A stretch of DNA of 64,000 nt, taken from positions 52,466,036 through 52,530,035 of the forward strand of contig OY804579.1 of the NCBI GenBank assembly GCA_963680875.1, written 5' to 3'. This document shows positions 36,047 to 49,168 of the stretch, in pieces. The stretch's first letter is position 1. Each line of letters begins with the position of its first letter. Under the pieces are notes generated by a model, which worked only from the letters and a program-made list of their open reading frames with translations, searched no databases and was not told where the DNA came from. A program made the position numbers and the translations under genes. Source of the stretch: Bathymodiolus brooksi. Lineage: Eukaryota; Mollusca; Bivalvia; Mytilida; Modiolidae.

Positions 36047-36779
36047 TAATAGACAATTGTAATAATATTTAAATTTGGGCTGATATATGGTCCATACTGA
36101 CGATGTATGAGGGGCTCACATGAGATTGCATCCTTCACATTTCAAATAAGATTTATTTAACCAAAGCCTATTAGTAGCATATGTGTTAAATTTTGATCCC
36201 TCAGGAATTAAGTAAATTAGACACCAGAACATTCATTGGTAAACAATTTAATCTTCATATCACTATTTTTCGTAATGCCAAATATTAATTGCATTTCTAT
36301 AGTATTAAAAAGATGATTTAATAATGTTTCCATTGTTGCATATGTTCAAGGTTAAAAGTCCAGATCTCGAACCTCATGGATTCACTGGTATCACTTTGAA
36401 TAAGATTGAATCTGCATATCGCAACGATCTTAATTGTCAAAACATCTGATTTCAAAGCTGGTTTGTATGTCAACTATGAAATTGTTTCGCTATTGCTCCA
36501 CATGTTAAATTTTGAAAACTTGAACCTTATTTGGGGGAAGGGAATACACAAACAGATATAACGTACTGACAGGTGCCCCCCCTCCCCCCCCCCCCCCCCC
36601 CCCCCGTTTTGGGTAAGTGTATTGAAATCTTAACGCTTGAGGCGAGTCCCGTAGAACGAACCCACTTCAGTTATGTAAAGCTTGTGGTCAGAAGGAAACG
36701 ACCTTAGCTACTGGACCGCACAAACCCATATAGCTCAAAACGAGGCATAACTTCATTACCCTTTGCGAGCACATGAGTT
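36047..36779. other. intergenic, poly-C tract only
   Basis: A C-tract occupies about 36580-36605. No gene or element ends seen. Confidence 0.5.
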
Positions 36780-37100
36780 CACCCCGGAGTTTTGGTGGGG
36801 TCTGTGTTGCTTTTCTTTTTAGTTTTTTTGTGTTGTCCTATTATGTGTTCCGTGTTGTGATGTCCGTTACGATTTCCTCCTCATAGAAACGATGTTCGGT
36901 TCGTCGTTACCTCCAATTGTTGGTAGGAGGGTTCATGTCTTATTTACCTTATTTGTGTTTGTTTGCGAAAAGTGGTGTCCAACACATATTGTGTTGTGTT
37001 GTTGCTTCATTTGTCTTCGTCTTGTGTTGCCAGTTTCTCTGGATTGTCCACTTTTTATTTCCCCTTCGATATTCCTTAACATTTTTTTTATTAACCCATG
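36780..37100 (+). repeat. dispersed repeat R3
   Basis: Contains GTGTTGCTTTTC, CCTCCAATTGTTGG, GGTTCATGTCTTATTTACC, CACATATTGTGTTGTG and TTTCTCTGGATTGT. The minus-strand copy at 50359-50575 matches block by block, and there are weaker relatives at 38300-38420 and 57975-58150. The open frames here are not a gene. Confidence 0.65.
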
Positions 37101-37635
37101 AACGATTAACATTCATCACGTAAATACAAAAGCAGAAATGAAGAAAAAAATCGTATACGGATTTAGCAAGATAATCTACACATTAAAAAAATATGGTTAG
37201 ATCCTATGAAAATAACTCGCTCGCCTCCCAATAGTTCTGCGTCTTAACCAAGGAAATCTTGGCCTACTGAATTGCAGATATAACAGGTCTGCACAATATT
37301 CCGCTATATCTTGTTCCAGACACTCACGTGTCATGAAATACAAGAACATTGCTATTTAGATATCAATGGTTGTCATAGCATTATTATATCGCATTACACT
37401 TTTGTATACTTATACGATCTGAAAACTTTGAAGATATGACAATATCATTAGAATTGCTGGAGAATAATGAAAAAATACCTGTTATTAGTTTCCTCTAAAG
37501 CCTCGCAACTCATCATTTCTCAATTATGTTATGTCATAAGTCGAAATAATGAAATTTAGAGGATAAGTAATCAGAGTCACGTGTTCTATTAAACTTTATA
37601 ATAGCGAACAATGAGACATACTATACTACGAAGTC

Positions 37636-37885
37636 TATGTCAGAAGAGTTTGAAGATACCAAAGGAGTAATCAAAAACTGTAAGTCAAAGAAGGACAGAC
37701 AACACAATGGCCGAAAGAAAACGGACAAAAGGACAAACAACGATCTACAAAACATTACACATAAAACTAAAGATCGAGTAACACGAACCCCACTAAAAAC
37801 CAGGGGTGAACTCAGGTACTCCGGAAGGGAAAGCAGTTCCTGCTCAACTAGTGGCACCCGTCGTGTTACTCTAGTAAGACAGTCT
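37636..37885 (+). repeat. dispersed repeat R2, long copy
   Basis: GAAGAGTTTGAAGATACCAA through ACTCCGGAAGGGAAAGCAGT to CACCCGTCGTGTTACTC. The ACCCGTCGTGTT end is shared with the copy at 58735. Confidence 0.8.
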
Positions 37886-38841
37886 TAGTAAGCGCACTGT
37901 AATGATTTAAAACCTATTTCTGGCATCAAACAATTTTATGTATGCCGTGATGGCTTATTCGTATGAATATTATATAAAACGGTTATATCTTGAATTATAA
38001 GATACATTCCAACCTTTACATAGGAGAAATGTTCCAGACGGCACCTAGTATGTGTAACCTGAAACACCAGTAGTTTTCCTTCCATATTATTCATGCGTTG
38101 TATCTTGATTTCAAACCTATTACAGATGTGCACACCATGAAAAATGATCACATAGATATTGACGGAATACATCTCTGACAGGAATTATTAGATTAGTAGT
38201 GTGTAAACCATAATCATTTATCTTCAAATTTATGTCATCTGTAACTACTATGATTAATTATATTGTTCACATACTTTTATCTTTTGTTTTCTGAATTTTG
38301 TTTTTTACTTTGTTTGTCTTCAGCATGTGTCTTGTGTACCAAATGTTAACAGATTCTCTGGATTGTTCATTCTTGATTGCCTACTCGGTTTTCTCTAAAG
38401 TTTATTACAGTTTTATGTTGTACGCAGCCTCTTTCCAAAATGCGACAAAATTGGACCAATTTTGCGTCGACACAGATCTTTATTTTGCGTCGACTTTATT
38501 CTTGCTTACTTTAGTTGACATTAAGATACCTTCGGTGTCATGCAAACCTTTCTATCATTTATGTTTCAGTTTGTAATGATGCTTATTGTATCCGAATTAT
38601 GCGTTTTGTATTATTCCTTAGATATTGATATACCATATCTGACCCAGCTAGCTCCACGGCTGCAAGTTGCGAGTTGCATGGTATGCGCATAGTACCCAGT
38701 CGCAGATATTACGACAAAATATTGTGCGTTTCAAAAGTGAGAAGAATTACATACAAATGTAAAATAAAAGATGATTTTATGGTTTTATTGCCCCCTTAAT
38801 ACATTACTTCACTCCCCAGGTTTGTGTGACAGATCTTGCAT

Positions 38842-39020
38842 GCTAGAAAGTTACAAAGACCATAAAAAGGAGTTACAGGATTCAGATATAGTGCTAGAAA
38901 GTTACAAAGACCATAAAAAGGAGTTACACGATTCAGATATAGTGCTAGAAAGTTACAAAGACCATAAAAAGGAGTTACACGGTTCAGATATAGTGCTAGA
39001 AAGTTATAAAGAACCCTGTG
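38842..39020. repeat. 51-bp minisatellite, 3.5 copies
   Basis: CTAGAAAGTTACAAAGACCA starts units at 38842, 38893, 38944 and 38995. As 51 is divisible by three, both strands stay open (plus-strand unit LESYKDHKKELHDSDIV). A coding role is not supported by context. Confidence 0.92.
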
Positions 39021-39595
39021 TATAGTTATTGCTAGAATACTAATATAATATTCATCAGCAATGGATATCATTAAAGTTTTCATTTTTCAACCATTTAATA
39101 TGAAATACTTATGCCTCCCATTCCCCTAACTATACTATAATATAGTGACAGAGATCTGATCAATAGTTTTATATGAAGAAATATGATTCTATGCTTCGAT
39201 TTAACGCTCTGTAATCTACCATATTTTGAACTTTCCTCCATCGTTCGGCATTGGCATTACTGTCGAGGGACACGTTATTGAAATGCAAATATCAGACCCG
39301 GATACCTCGTTGGTACAGTTATTTATCATTTCCTAACAATGCAGACATTTTTAAACTGAAAAAGGGGGAAGGGGTGTCAAGCTTATATTACACGACTGTG
39401 AATCCAATATATTTGTAAATGGACTATATTAGTAGCACCGTTATTTCAGCAATAAATACAGTCATCGGAAATAAGACAACTCAGGTGTTGTAATATATTA
39501 TGCTTTGTGGACAACAACTTCATGCTAGTGATGATCACCATGTTACGACAAAGCCAGTAATATTTAAAAATTAGGAACGAGTATGCACGCCTTAT
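39021..39595. other. intergenic, nothing recognised
   Basis: AT-rich; no exons or element ends. Confidence 0.5.
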
Positions 39596-39687
39596 AGTAG
39601 TTTCGATTGAAGTAGTAAAACAGGCGTTTCTGGAATAATCCCAGGCATGCTCATTGTCAAAAGATTGGAAAACCAAATAATTTATAA
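39596..39687 (-). repeat. dispersed repeat R1
   Basis: Minus-strand TTATTTGGTTTTCCAATC through TTCCAGAAACGCC. Copies: 45579, 48127 (plus), 50263, 55511 and 59632 (minus). Confidence 0.6.
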
Positions 39688-40398
39688 GCTTCTGTGAGCA
39701 AGTAAAACAAAAAGCATAATCAAGATGGCCAAATTCGGCTAATGTTACATATGTCTTGGGGATATTGACCTTTTCTTAATGAATTACATTATTTAGGAAC
39801 TGTAAATAGATTATACTATTTCAAACGGGACATTCATCCTCTATAAAAGTATTATGAATCATAGAAAAATACTACAACGGAAGACGATATACAGTTTTCA
39901 CTATGTGCCAAAATGATGCATCTCTGGCATGAGCAGACGACATCCCACCATCGTTGTAAAAGCCAAATGGATATATTGTGTAATTATTGTGTCAAGTTAG
40001 TAGAATTCTAAAACATCATATATTGTTTATGATAGTCTCTTGACAATTACAGGTTGTACATTGATCTGAACGATACATGCATGAAATGTTATAGTATCAA
40101 TAATTTTCATCTATTATACCAGCGGAATTTGTTTTATGGTTTAATCAAATCTAGCAAAATATGCACTATGTATCAATTAAAGTGACAAACAAACGTCTCT
40201 TGGGTATTATTATGTGTTTTAGCTTTCAAATTTATGACATGAATTTTCTAATTAGTATAATAGATCAAATATCTCAGTACAGTGCATGTAATGAATCTTA
40301 AAGTATAAAAAAGTTGTCGAAGGGAACAGAAAAAAAACACAACAATGTCAATATTTATTTGATAGTTGATACTGCATTTTAATATTTTATTCTTTGTA

Positions 40399-40632
40399 GG
40401 TCAGCTGTCGTGGTCACGATCAAACAGTATTTGGTTTTATATCAACTTATGCAATCAGCTCCGATCACCATTAAATGTTTGAGTTCGATACAACGTCTAT
40501 GCAATAATGATTCCTATTGACTTGCGGTAGTTCCCGGTGATTTTCTCCCGCAATCCACCAATAATATTGAAGACCACGATATAACTGATTGAAAACCGCG
40601 ATAGAACTGAAATATTGTCGAGATAAACTTAA
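40399..40632 (+). mobile_element. degenerate type B SINE
   Basis: GTCAGCTGTCGTGGTCACGA head, TTGAGTTCGATAC B-box-like, TCCACCAATAATATTGA, then two partial copies of CACGATATAACTGA and GAACTGAAATATTGT. Strongly mutated. Confidence 0.65.
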
Positions 40633-40649
40633 GAAAAAACCCCCACCAC

Positions 40650-40830
40650 ACTGTCGGAATAGTTCCAAATCTAATTGACAAATCGTAGAGACAACCACAA
40701 AATCGTTACCCCTTACACACAGACATGAACGCTCACCTTCTTGGCTTGCTACAGACACTTCAAATAAAAAAGTGGAGGGTGTTAAACTAGCTAAAACTGG
40801 ACCCAAGCCTCCCTTCGATTAAAAGTGACA
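40650..40830 (+). repeat. dispersed repeat R4
   Basis: CCACACTGTCGGAATAG, CACAGACATGAACGCTCACC, AAAGTGGAGGGTGTTAAACT. Related copy at 46860-47010, and probably the start of another at the window end (ACATGACCGATCACCT). Confidence 0.55.
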
Positions 40831-41304
40831 ATTCAACAGCAATGACGATAGCATGTGCACCACATCCTCGCTATTAGGTGCATACACAGTGCAAGATACC
40901 AATAATGTAGTATTTATACGTCTTAAATTGTACAAGTGTTGGAAACAGGTGTTTGGAGAGAGTAATCCATGTACATAACACACACGCTGTTACTAATCTA
41001 ATATCAAATAAAGAATTGTTACAATGTCTTCAAGATATTACATTATTGTACCGTAATTGGAAATGAACACGTGTGACTAGAGATGTATGTCAGTAAGCTT
41101 AAATCATCTGAAAATCATGTAACAATCAAGAAGTATACTTTCTTTAAACTTTGTATATCAAAGTAGGGCAGACACGTTCTGTTAATAAACACAGATGTTT
41201 ACATTAAACTTGGTAGGTTATGTTTATTTTACAACCAATTTTACAACACTTAGTGAAACCGATATTTACATTGAGTTTGGTACGTTACGTTCATCTTGCA
41301 AACT

Positions 41305-41405
41305 GCCGACCCTTCCGGAGCACCTGAGTTCGCCCCTGGTTTTAGTGGGCTTCGTGTTACGCGTGTAAATCCAACTACCATACGATCACGACTACGACAC
41401 CCCTA
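41305..41405 (-). repeat. R2 end fragment joined to a type B SINE head
   Basis: CCTTCCGGAGCACCTGAGTT (R2, minus) is followed by the complement of the type B head (ATCCAACTACCATACGATCA). Confidence 0.55.
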
Positions 41406-41731
41406 CCTCTCTTGGAAAGTATTACGATGAAATTATACAACTCATTCCGTATTAGATTTGATATTCGATGTATTATATGATACCTGTAAATTATGCATCA
41501 GTGTTAAAATAAATCATTATATTCTCTATATGAGCTATTAATTCTGTATAATACAAATACGTTATAATCAATAATTTTACTTAAAAAAAGTTTTTAAAAA
41601 AGCCAAGTTGCATCGATTGTCAAATCCATATTTTATTCTATCATTTGAAATTTTGTGTATTGAATCATGACATGTTGATAGGCAATCATAATGGTGTTTT
41701 CGTTTTTTTTTCATGAAATTGTCTAGTATGT

Positions 41732-41897
41732 ATATGATATCTGGATGTGAATTGATTGATACCGAAAATATCAGTCTGACGAGCCAGAATATGAAGCTTG
41801 TTGGCGAGTGACCGAAGCGAACGAATCACAAACTTCATATTCTGTCGAGTAGGCTGATATTTTTCAGTATCAATCATATTCACATTCAGATGACATA
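41732..41897. repeat. palindromic MITE, ~68-base arms
   Basis: GATTGATACCGAAAATATCA and CAGAATATGAAGCTT on the left face their complements on the right around a 30-base loop. Small indels separate the arms, so the fold is imperfect. No TSD was resolved. Confidence 0.75.
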
Positions 41898-44800
41898 TTT
41901 ATCATCCTTAAATCAAAAATAAACACGGCCATATGGTACATCTATAGGTTTCGATATTTGTATTTTCGAGGGAAGAATGGCATGATAAAAAATATTCATC
42001 CACACTCACTCCTTTAGGCAAAATACGCTTGAAAACATAGTTCGTAAGTAGTTTGCAAATATACCATTTATTTTTACAGTGAATGATGGATATAGCGTAA
42101 CTTTATGAAAATTTAACACAAAAAAGCATAGTTCAAAGACAATGATTTAAAATAATGAAATTTAAAATGAAATCATATTCTTGCGCCGCGTCAAGCGCCT
42201 TCCGGTTTAGAAAGCACAATGGTCACTACCTCGATTATAACCTAAGACAATAACCCCAGCAGAGGTTATCAAGAATTGTGTCACTTACATTTTGTAGGAC
42301 GATGTTTGTTGATATTGTTGACACGACAGTTCCTAATTTGATTTATGTTTAAAAAATGAAATGTTAACTAGCTAATGGTGTTGATGAATTTTATTTACTT
42401 TTGCCATCTTCACAGGAATTATCGTTTAAATGTTGGGAGAACTTGGTGATAACTCCTGCTGACTGTTGTCAAGTCATTCTCAGCTCATGCGAAATTTGAT
42501 ACGAGTTTTGCTTATTGAGTCAGCAGGTATTTATAGCGGGAGGGAAGGATTATAATATAAAACTTCAATTCATTCTTGGAACGTTGCATCGACTGGATCT
42601 TGATACAGCTAACGGAAAGTAAATGACAACACACAACAAGTGATACTAAACCTTGTGGTTCACGATATGTCTTAAAAGCTGAATAAAATGGTCAACAACA
42701 AATTTAAAAACATTGTCTATAAAATACCAAACCCTCTTGTCGACGGACAGTCTATTAATACTAAAAAACGTAATCAGTGGTCTGTCTATCAACACTAAAT
42801 CTTGAGGTCAATCGACGGTCTTTTATAATATCGAACCAATGACAAAATGCACAAGGAAAATGAACAATGAATTCCATGGAGAACGCAAAACATAAATCTA
42901 TGTGCAATTGACTTTTAATGTGATCTTCAGATTATCACTAGAATGTACATTCTTAATTCATCTAACTATGTGTTGGGACTTCACTAGTAATTACTACCAG
43001 AAAGAAACATATTGAAGACAAATGACCCGTTAACATTATATTGATTTTTGAATACGAATGCTGTTAGTGATATTGGAATCAACAGTATAGTCTGCTGTGC
43101 AGTCATTAAAATTTTTGAACTTGAGAAATTCTTCAGGAAATAGAATTGATAACGACTTTACTTTTCAATGATTTCAGATATGTGTGGGAGGACATTAATT
43201 TTATCATTCTTAATGCCACTTTTATACTATAAGACTGTAATCTAGAACATCGATACAATGAAAAAAAGAAGAGAGATAAGGGGCACAAAACACATTATGT
43301 TGTAATTTGAGGTATATCATGTGAACTGTTGAAAACGCAAATATGATATTGAAATGATTTCTACAGTAATGGGATATATACATGGTCACACACCATGGAA
43401 CACCTTGCAATTCGAGCAGACCTCAATTACACGTGCAAAATTATATGCATGTTTGTAAACTGTTGAAAACTCAAATATGATATCTGATTTATTTTCATTA
43501 AAATGATTTATAAAGCAATGTGATATATATGATCACACCATGCAACACTTTGCAGTTCGAGTAGACCTCAATTACACGTGAAATTTTATATGTATGTTTG
43601 CATAATGTATAATGTCGGTTTTCAAAGCTCGATAGAACTTATGTTTTGCTTGTTAATCTGTTATACTGACTTTAAATAAATATAACTTCACTTGACTTGA
43701 GCCAATCAAAACCTATTATCTAAATGCATCTCTCGAAAAAGTTGACTTTTCAACATCTATAATGCCTAACAACAAGAAAGATTAATGGGCATTATTAAGC
43801 AAAGAAGACTAATAGTACACTGGTGGTTCATTGTACGACACATGACAGCTATAGTTAATGTTGTCTGGCTGCTTTGACAAATAAGATGGTTCTGTAAATC
43901 TACTGAGACTGCCACAATAATGTGTTGTTGTTGTCATTGTTGTTTGAAAAAAATATTATTGCGATTCTGTTATTGTTTATTGAAACGACGACTTCTGAAT
44001 ATTTACCCTCTTATACTCTTAATGGGCCCACAACGTCCAAGGTAGCTCGACGTCAATCTATATTTCCATTTTCTAAAGCTCATCACCGCCACGTTTTGTT
44101 CCATTTGACTGAACTATTTTCTAGCTGAAGCTTAAGTTATTGAAAAAAAAAAATAATAGAACGATGACGGAAAATAGATGGTGAACATGTGAATCAGGGT
44201 ACCAAGGTTGGTGGCAAATGGTAATGCACAAAAAGAATGAATACGATAGAAAATAAAATCATATTCTTGCAAACAAATCAAATATAAGATAAGAACAACA
44301 CTTTCCTTAATGCTATTTGCCTCATAGTCACTGCAGAGTCTTTGATAATTAAGATAAATTATAGCTTTAACATATATTTACATATATTTAATGAATCAAT
44401 ACATTTAATGTGTATTTTATTTTGAATACTATATACAGACGTACAAGACAAAATCAATTAGAATCAATCAACGTAATCTAAAACGTCGTACAAACCTAGC
44501 TGCAACAAACATGCAAGGGACAAAATGTAGGTAGCTGTAGAATTGCAAGCTTCACCTGGTACCTGCAGTGTATAGCATAGTGACATGCAGATGCTACCAT
44601 TGTTGGTATTCAGAAACCAGTAGTCAATTTTATCAAGCATCTACTGCATTTATTTATTTCTCAACTAAAGCTATGTCACCAGTTTTAATCCATATCATTG
44701 TATATTAAACTTATTATCGCCTTACTCATTCTACGGCAAGGATTTGTTGAACAGAAAACAGTAGTTCATTTACAGAAGATGTATGGCTTTGTCCAAAACA

Positions 44801-45178
44801 ATTATACTAGAGGCTAACTTACACTGTGTCTGTCGTCCATATCAATCTTGAGTCAAGTATCAGCCAGATTGGATGATACGTAAAAGTGTTAGAATTTTAT
44901 ATTTTATCTTTGAGACAGACTAATATATTTTTCATTTATCTAATTTACTCAACCATTGCTCCGTAAGAGTCATATTGGATATCGTAATAATAACAAATGA
45001 GAAATACGAGCACATATTATTCAGTAATCATAGATGGTCTTCTATCAAAAGCCATCAGAAATTGCACCAGAAAACAGTGGGTTATTTGAAATTTATTACT
45101 GAAATTTACAGTTACTAAATAATGTAATCAGTAATAAAAATAAGGTTCTCCTCCCTCGTGTATATGTGACCTTAGACG
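41898..45178. other. intergenic, nothing recognised
   Basis: 3.3 kb of AT-rich sequence. 43310-43440 and 43460-43600 share GTGAACTGTTGAAAACGCAA-like, ATGATCACACCATG-like and GACCTCAATTACACGTG segments, a diverged ~155-base direct repeat. No exon, RNA gene or transposon end was recognised. Confidence 0.45.
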
Positions 45179-45179
45179 G

Positions 45180-45566
45180 TTTTGACTATCCCATATATGC
45201 CCTTTGGTTTTATTGCTCCCAGATTTTGGCTATCCCATATATGCCCTTTGGTTTTATTGCTCCCAGATTTTGGCTATCCCATTTAGGCCCTTTGGTTTTA
45301 TTGCTCCCAGATTTTGGCTATCCCATTTAGGCCCTTTGGTTTTATTGCTCCCAGATTTTGGCTATCCCATTTAGGCCCTTTGGTTTTATTGCTCCCAGAT
45401 TTTGGCTATCCCATTTAGGCCCTTTGGTTTTATTGCTCCCAGATTTTGTCTATCCCATATATGCCCTTTGGTTTTATTGCTCCCAGATTTTGTCTATCCC
45501 ATATATGCCCTTTGGTTTTATTGCTCCCAGTTGTTGGCTATCCCATTTATTTGGTTTTATTGCTCC
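45180..45566. repeat. 44-bp minisatellite, about 8.8 copies
   Basis: GGCTATCCCATTTAGGCCCT then TTGGTTTTATTGCTCCCAGA, repeating every 44 bases; first and late units have ATATATG instead of TTTAGG. The two open frames over it are by-products. Confidence 0.95.
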
Positions 45567-45578
45567 CACAATTTTAAA

Positions 45579-45670
45579 TTATTTGGCTTTCCAATCTTTC
45601 GATTTTGAGCATACTTGATGAAGACTATTCCAGAAGCGCGTCGTGCGCACTAGATTTGATATCTACGTTT
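45579..45670 (+). repeat. dispersed repeat R1
   Basis: ATTTGGCTTTCCAATCTTTC, TTCCAGAAGCGCGTCGTGCG, GATATCTACGTTT. Directly follows the 44-bp array. Confidence 0.7.
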
Positions 45671-46423
45671 TTATTGAAAGGAAAATTTTAATGGAATTGC
45701 ATTGTACCAGTATAGTAATCAAGTAATCAAGTAATCAATGTTGTTACTGCTTTCAACCAAACATAATCATTCTCTTATTACAAATTATGAACAGATTACT
45801 GAAGAAGACTACACATGTAGTAATAAAATCCGATATTAAAAAAGCAAAATGCGATAATGTTTGACATTATAAAATTCTTCTTCTAATACTAGTATTTAGC
45901 AAAGAATGACATTTAATCAAATTCACATAAAATTTAAGTAATTGAACACTGTGATTCTAAAACTTGAAAACGAAGAGATGACAACTGTAATTTGTGGTTT
46001 TCTGGTAAAAATCAATTATATATGAAAATAAGTAGATAAAAACACACATTTAAATGTGTATTCATCGTCTCTGTTTTTAAAGAGTGTACCACACGAGATG
46101 AAAAAATAATGTATTGATATCTATGTATAATAAAAGATACGTTGAACACATTTTGTATATCTTTGTGCGTATCTTTATATAATATGTTGAATATTATCAT
46201 ATAAGCTAGGACTTACCAGTGGTCAAAAATGTACTAACCTACTCTGAGAAAAAAAATTATCAACCTAGAAGTACATGTAGTAATTTTATGTTTCTCTTTC
46301 TTTAGATATACAGTATACAAATTTCAACGCAACGTTGGCATCAGGTGACAATTTCCATTCCAATATTAACCATCAAGTATGGTAATGTCACACTTAATCG
46401 ATGGTCAATGGAAACAGAAGTAA

Positions 46424-46615
46424 GTCTTTCCGGAGCACATGAGTTCAATACCGATTTTAGTGGGATTCGTGTGGCTCGATCTTTAGCTTTCTGTGTAATG
46501 TTTTGTAGATCGTTGTTTGTCCTTTTGTTCCTTTTTCTTTTAGCCATTGTATTGTCGGTCACTCTTCGAATTATGGCCTCTGATTATCCCTTTGGTATCT
46601 TTAAAGCTGCCAAGA
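46424..46615 (-). repeat. dispersed repeat R2
   Basis: Minus copy: starts AAGATACCAAAGGGATAATC and ends at TGCTCCGGAAAG. The open frames on both strands here are not genes. Confidence 0.75.
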
Positions 46616-46859
46616 TGTAGAGGACACACGTTCCGTTTAATTAACAATTCAAACTTACTCTTGGTTATACTGGACCCTAGCTTCCGTCGCTCAGTTACAC
46701 GTCAAAGGAACGATTGGTCAAATGAAGACGTCACAACAATAAAAAGCGCAATTAATGAACAACATGACAATTTACATAGCGACAAATGAGATAATAATTT
46801 ATGGATGCAATCTTGTGAAATAATTCAGTTGTAGTGATAAAATGAAAAGTAATAAATAC

Positions 46860-47010
46860 CACACTCTCGGAACATTTACAAAATATAATGGAAAAATCAC
46901 CCCAAAAACATACATATACATGACCGCTCACTTTCCTGGCTTCGCTCAGACACTTTAATAAAAAGTGGCGGGGTTAAGCTAGTTGTATGGATCAAAACCC
47001 TCTCAATGGT
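46860..47010 (+). repeat. dispersed repeat R4
   Basis: CACACTCTCGGAACA, TACATGACCGCTCAC, AAAGTGGCGGGGTTAAGCTA; parallels 40650-40830. Confidence 0.6.
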
Positions 47011-47389
47011 GGAAAATAATAAAAATTGCGATGGTTCAATAATATTGCAAAATGTATCAGGTAGTTGATGCCAACTGATTATATTTCAACTTAATTATGT
47101 GTCTAGTGTTAAAATCGATGATATAGTGCCGTCTACTCCAATAGAAAATCAAAAATCAAAACAAATAATAGTGATATAGATTTTAATTGAAAGCAACGGT
47201 AGACAATTAAAACTGAAATACCTTGGGCATTTGATATTTTCTAAAGCCAGCCTTTGTTTCTATACAATATATATAACTTATAATCAATATAGATGTATGT
47301 ACCGTACTGTATGACATTTAAGCAAAATGTTTTTATATCATTGTAATATGAAATAGGATGGTGTGTTTTATAGTCAGAACATTATATAT

Positions 47390-48090
47390 ATATATCTTTA
47401 TTTCTGGTAACCTTTGTTAACACAATGGTATTAGAACAGATAAGAAATTAAATACATACATAATACACAATAAGATACAATGCATAATAAGAAAACAGCT
47501 ATATACAATATTTACAAAATGAGAGAGAGAGTTACATTTTTTAGCCATGAGGGCAGACATTTTCATTAATATATCTTATAAAGGTGCAAAGATTTTGATT
47601 TTTGATTTTTTTGTCGGATTCATTAAAGTACCAAATTTCAGAATATTACAATTTTTAAAGTATTTTTTTATCTATACAATTCTTTCTTTTTTTCACTGAA
47701 ATAGTCACATTTTAATAAATAATGGAACTCATCTCCAAGATCTGCTGTGCTACATAAATTACAAATTCTGAGTTCCCTAGGTATGTTGTTCCATCGTCCG
47801 TATTCAACAGGTAGTTTATGGTTATTCAGCCTAAAGCGACAAAAAAGTAAATACATGTATATCCCTATCGTCGAGGATATTAAAATGATTTTCAAATTCA
47901 AATTAATTTTTAAAAAGACGATAATTTAAAGTTTTTGAGCCGGTATCAATATTTGCATGCCAGGTTTGTTGAAACTGATCTTGGAGACAAGTTTTAACGG
48001 AATTTTTAAACTCCACATTCCACATTATAGCAGAAATTATGCAAGATCTTTGTTGTCTGCCCTTAGGTTGCTTGTAATGTTTGCTCAAAT
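47390..48090 (-). pseudogene. LINE 3' fragment, C-terminal zinc motif and 3' UTR
   Basis: Minus-strand frames read VKTCLQDQFQQTWHANI and KTLNYRLFKN, then after a frameshift near 47905 FRLNNHKLPVEYGRWNNIP and RICNLCSTADLGDEFHYLLK. The R(I)C.LC......DE.H.L..C pattern is the C-terminal zinc knuckle of this LINE family, also in the copy at 60587-62187 (KLPVENGRW, CPLCNNG.IGDEFHYL). The RT domain is absent. The 3' end falls in a TATATCTTTATTTCTGG stretch near 47390. Confidence 0.75.
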
Positions 48091-48126
48091 AAAATGTGTC
48101 AAACTGTCAATTCAACCAAATCATTT

Positions 48127-48220
48127 TATTTGGCTTTCCAATCTTTTGAAGTTGATCGTACCTGATAATAAGGTAAATTTAAGCACGCGTCGTGCGAACT
48201 AAATTAGATATCTACGTTTT
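48127..48220 (+). repeat. dispersed repeat R1
   Basis: TTATTTGGCTTTCCAATC, ACGCGTCGTGCGAACT, AGATATCTACGTTTT. Confidence 0.65.
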
Positions 48221-48876
48221 AATTGTACCTGTTTGTACGATTTGCCTAATGGAGTTTGGATGCTGTTTTGCGGTGTGGTATTTTTTTATTTTCATTTCTC
48301 TACTATACTTGTGATGTAGATGGAAAAATATGCTATGTAGTAAATTCCTATTTGAATATTACTATTTGAAGATAAAATTTAACCTGAACTTGATAAGATA
48401 CTCCGTGTTTTGACAATTTTGTACAACAGTCATTTATGACATATAAATACACATATCATATAAACAGAAATGCTATTTTCATATTTGAATGGGTTTTATA
48501 TTCAGATCCAGCGCATCATCACAAGGTTTTAAAGGTCGAATTGAAAGTGGTCAGGAAAAGCCATAGACTCGTGTAATTTAGAAAATCATATTGTTTGAAA
48601 TATTTTAGCTAACATAAAATAACTAGGCACTAGAAAATCATAATTAATGGATTTTCACCTCCTCTCCCTCCAATGGCTACACTAAATTATGTCATTTTCC
48701 TACGTCTTCTACAATAGTGTAATACAAATTGATAAACTCTTTCTAGTAATTAAAATGGAAAACAGTCATATGTTTTGTATCAGAGTTAAGAATAATGATA
48801 TCACTATATTCTATATAAAAACGGTATATTATTCTTATTGGTTTCAAATTTATTCTTTTCTAAATTATCATAGGTC
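48221..48876. other. intergenic, nothing recognised
   Basis: AT-rich sequence without recognisable features. Confidence 0.5.
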
Positions 48877-48888
48877 TCTAACACATTC

Positions 48889-49156
48889 CAAGGGCCGTCG
48901 TGGTCGTGATCGTATGGTAGTTGGATTGTTAACTACCTATGCAGTCAGTGCTTAACACCACTAACGTTGTGAGTTCGAATCCCGCTCAGGCATGGTGAAC
49001 TAGATACAACATTATGTGATAACGTTTGTCAGTGACTTGCGACAGGTCGGTGGTTTTCTCCGGGTATACTCCGGTTTCCTCCACCAATAAAACTGACCGC
49101 CACGATATAGTTGAAATATTGTTGAAAGTGGCGTTAAACACCATAAACCACCACCA
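48889..49156 (+). mobile_element. full-length type B SINE with 12-bp TSD
   Basis: TCTAACACATTC is duplicated at 48877-48888 and 49157-49168. Head GGCCGTCGTGGTCGTGATCG, B-box GAGTTCGAATCCCG, TTATGTGATAACGTTTGTCA spacer, TTTCCTCCACCAATAAAACT domain, GTTGAAAGTGGCGTTAAACA, and a CCATAAACCACCACC tail. It is the best-preserved type B copy here. Confidence 0.93.
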
Positions 49157-49168
49157 TCTAACACATTC

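Noticed and set aside
37637..37888. 83-codon basic ORF
   Set aside because: It lies wholly within dispersed repeat R2, whose other copies have different frames.
45358..45618. Aromatic-rich ORFs of 68-86 codons
   Set aside because: Products of the 44-bp minisatellite.
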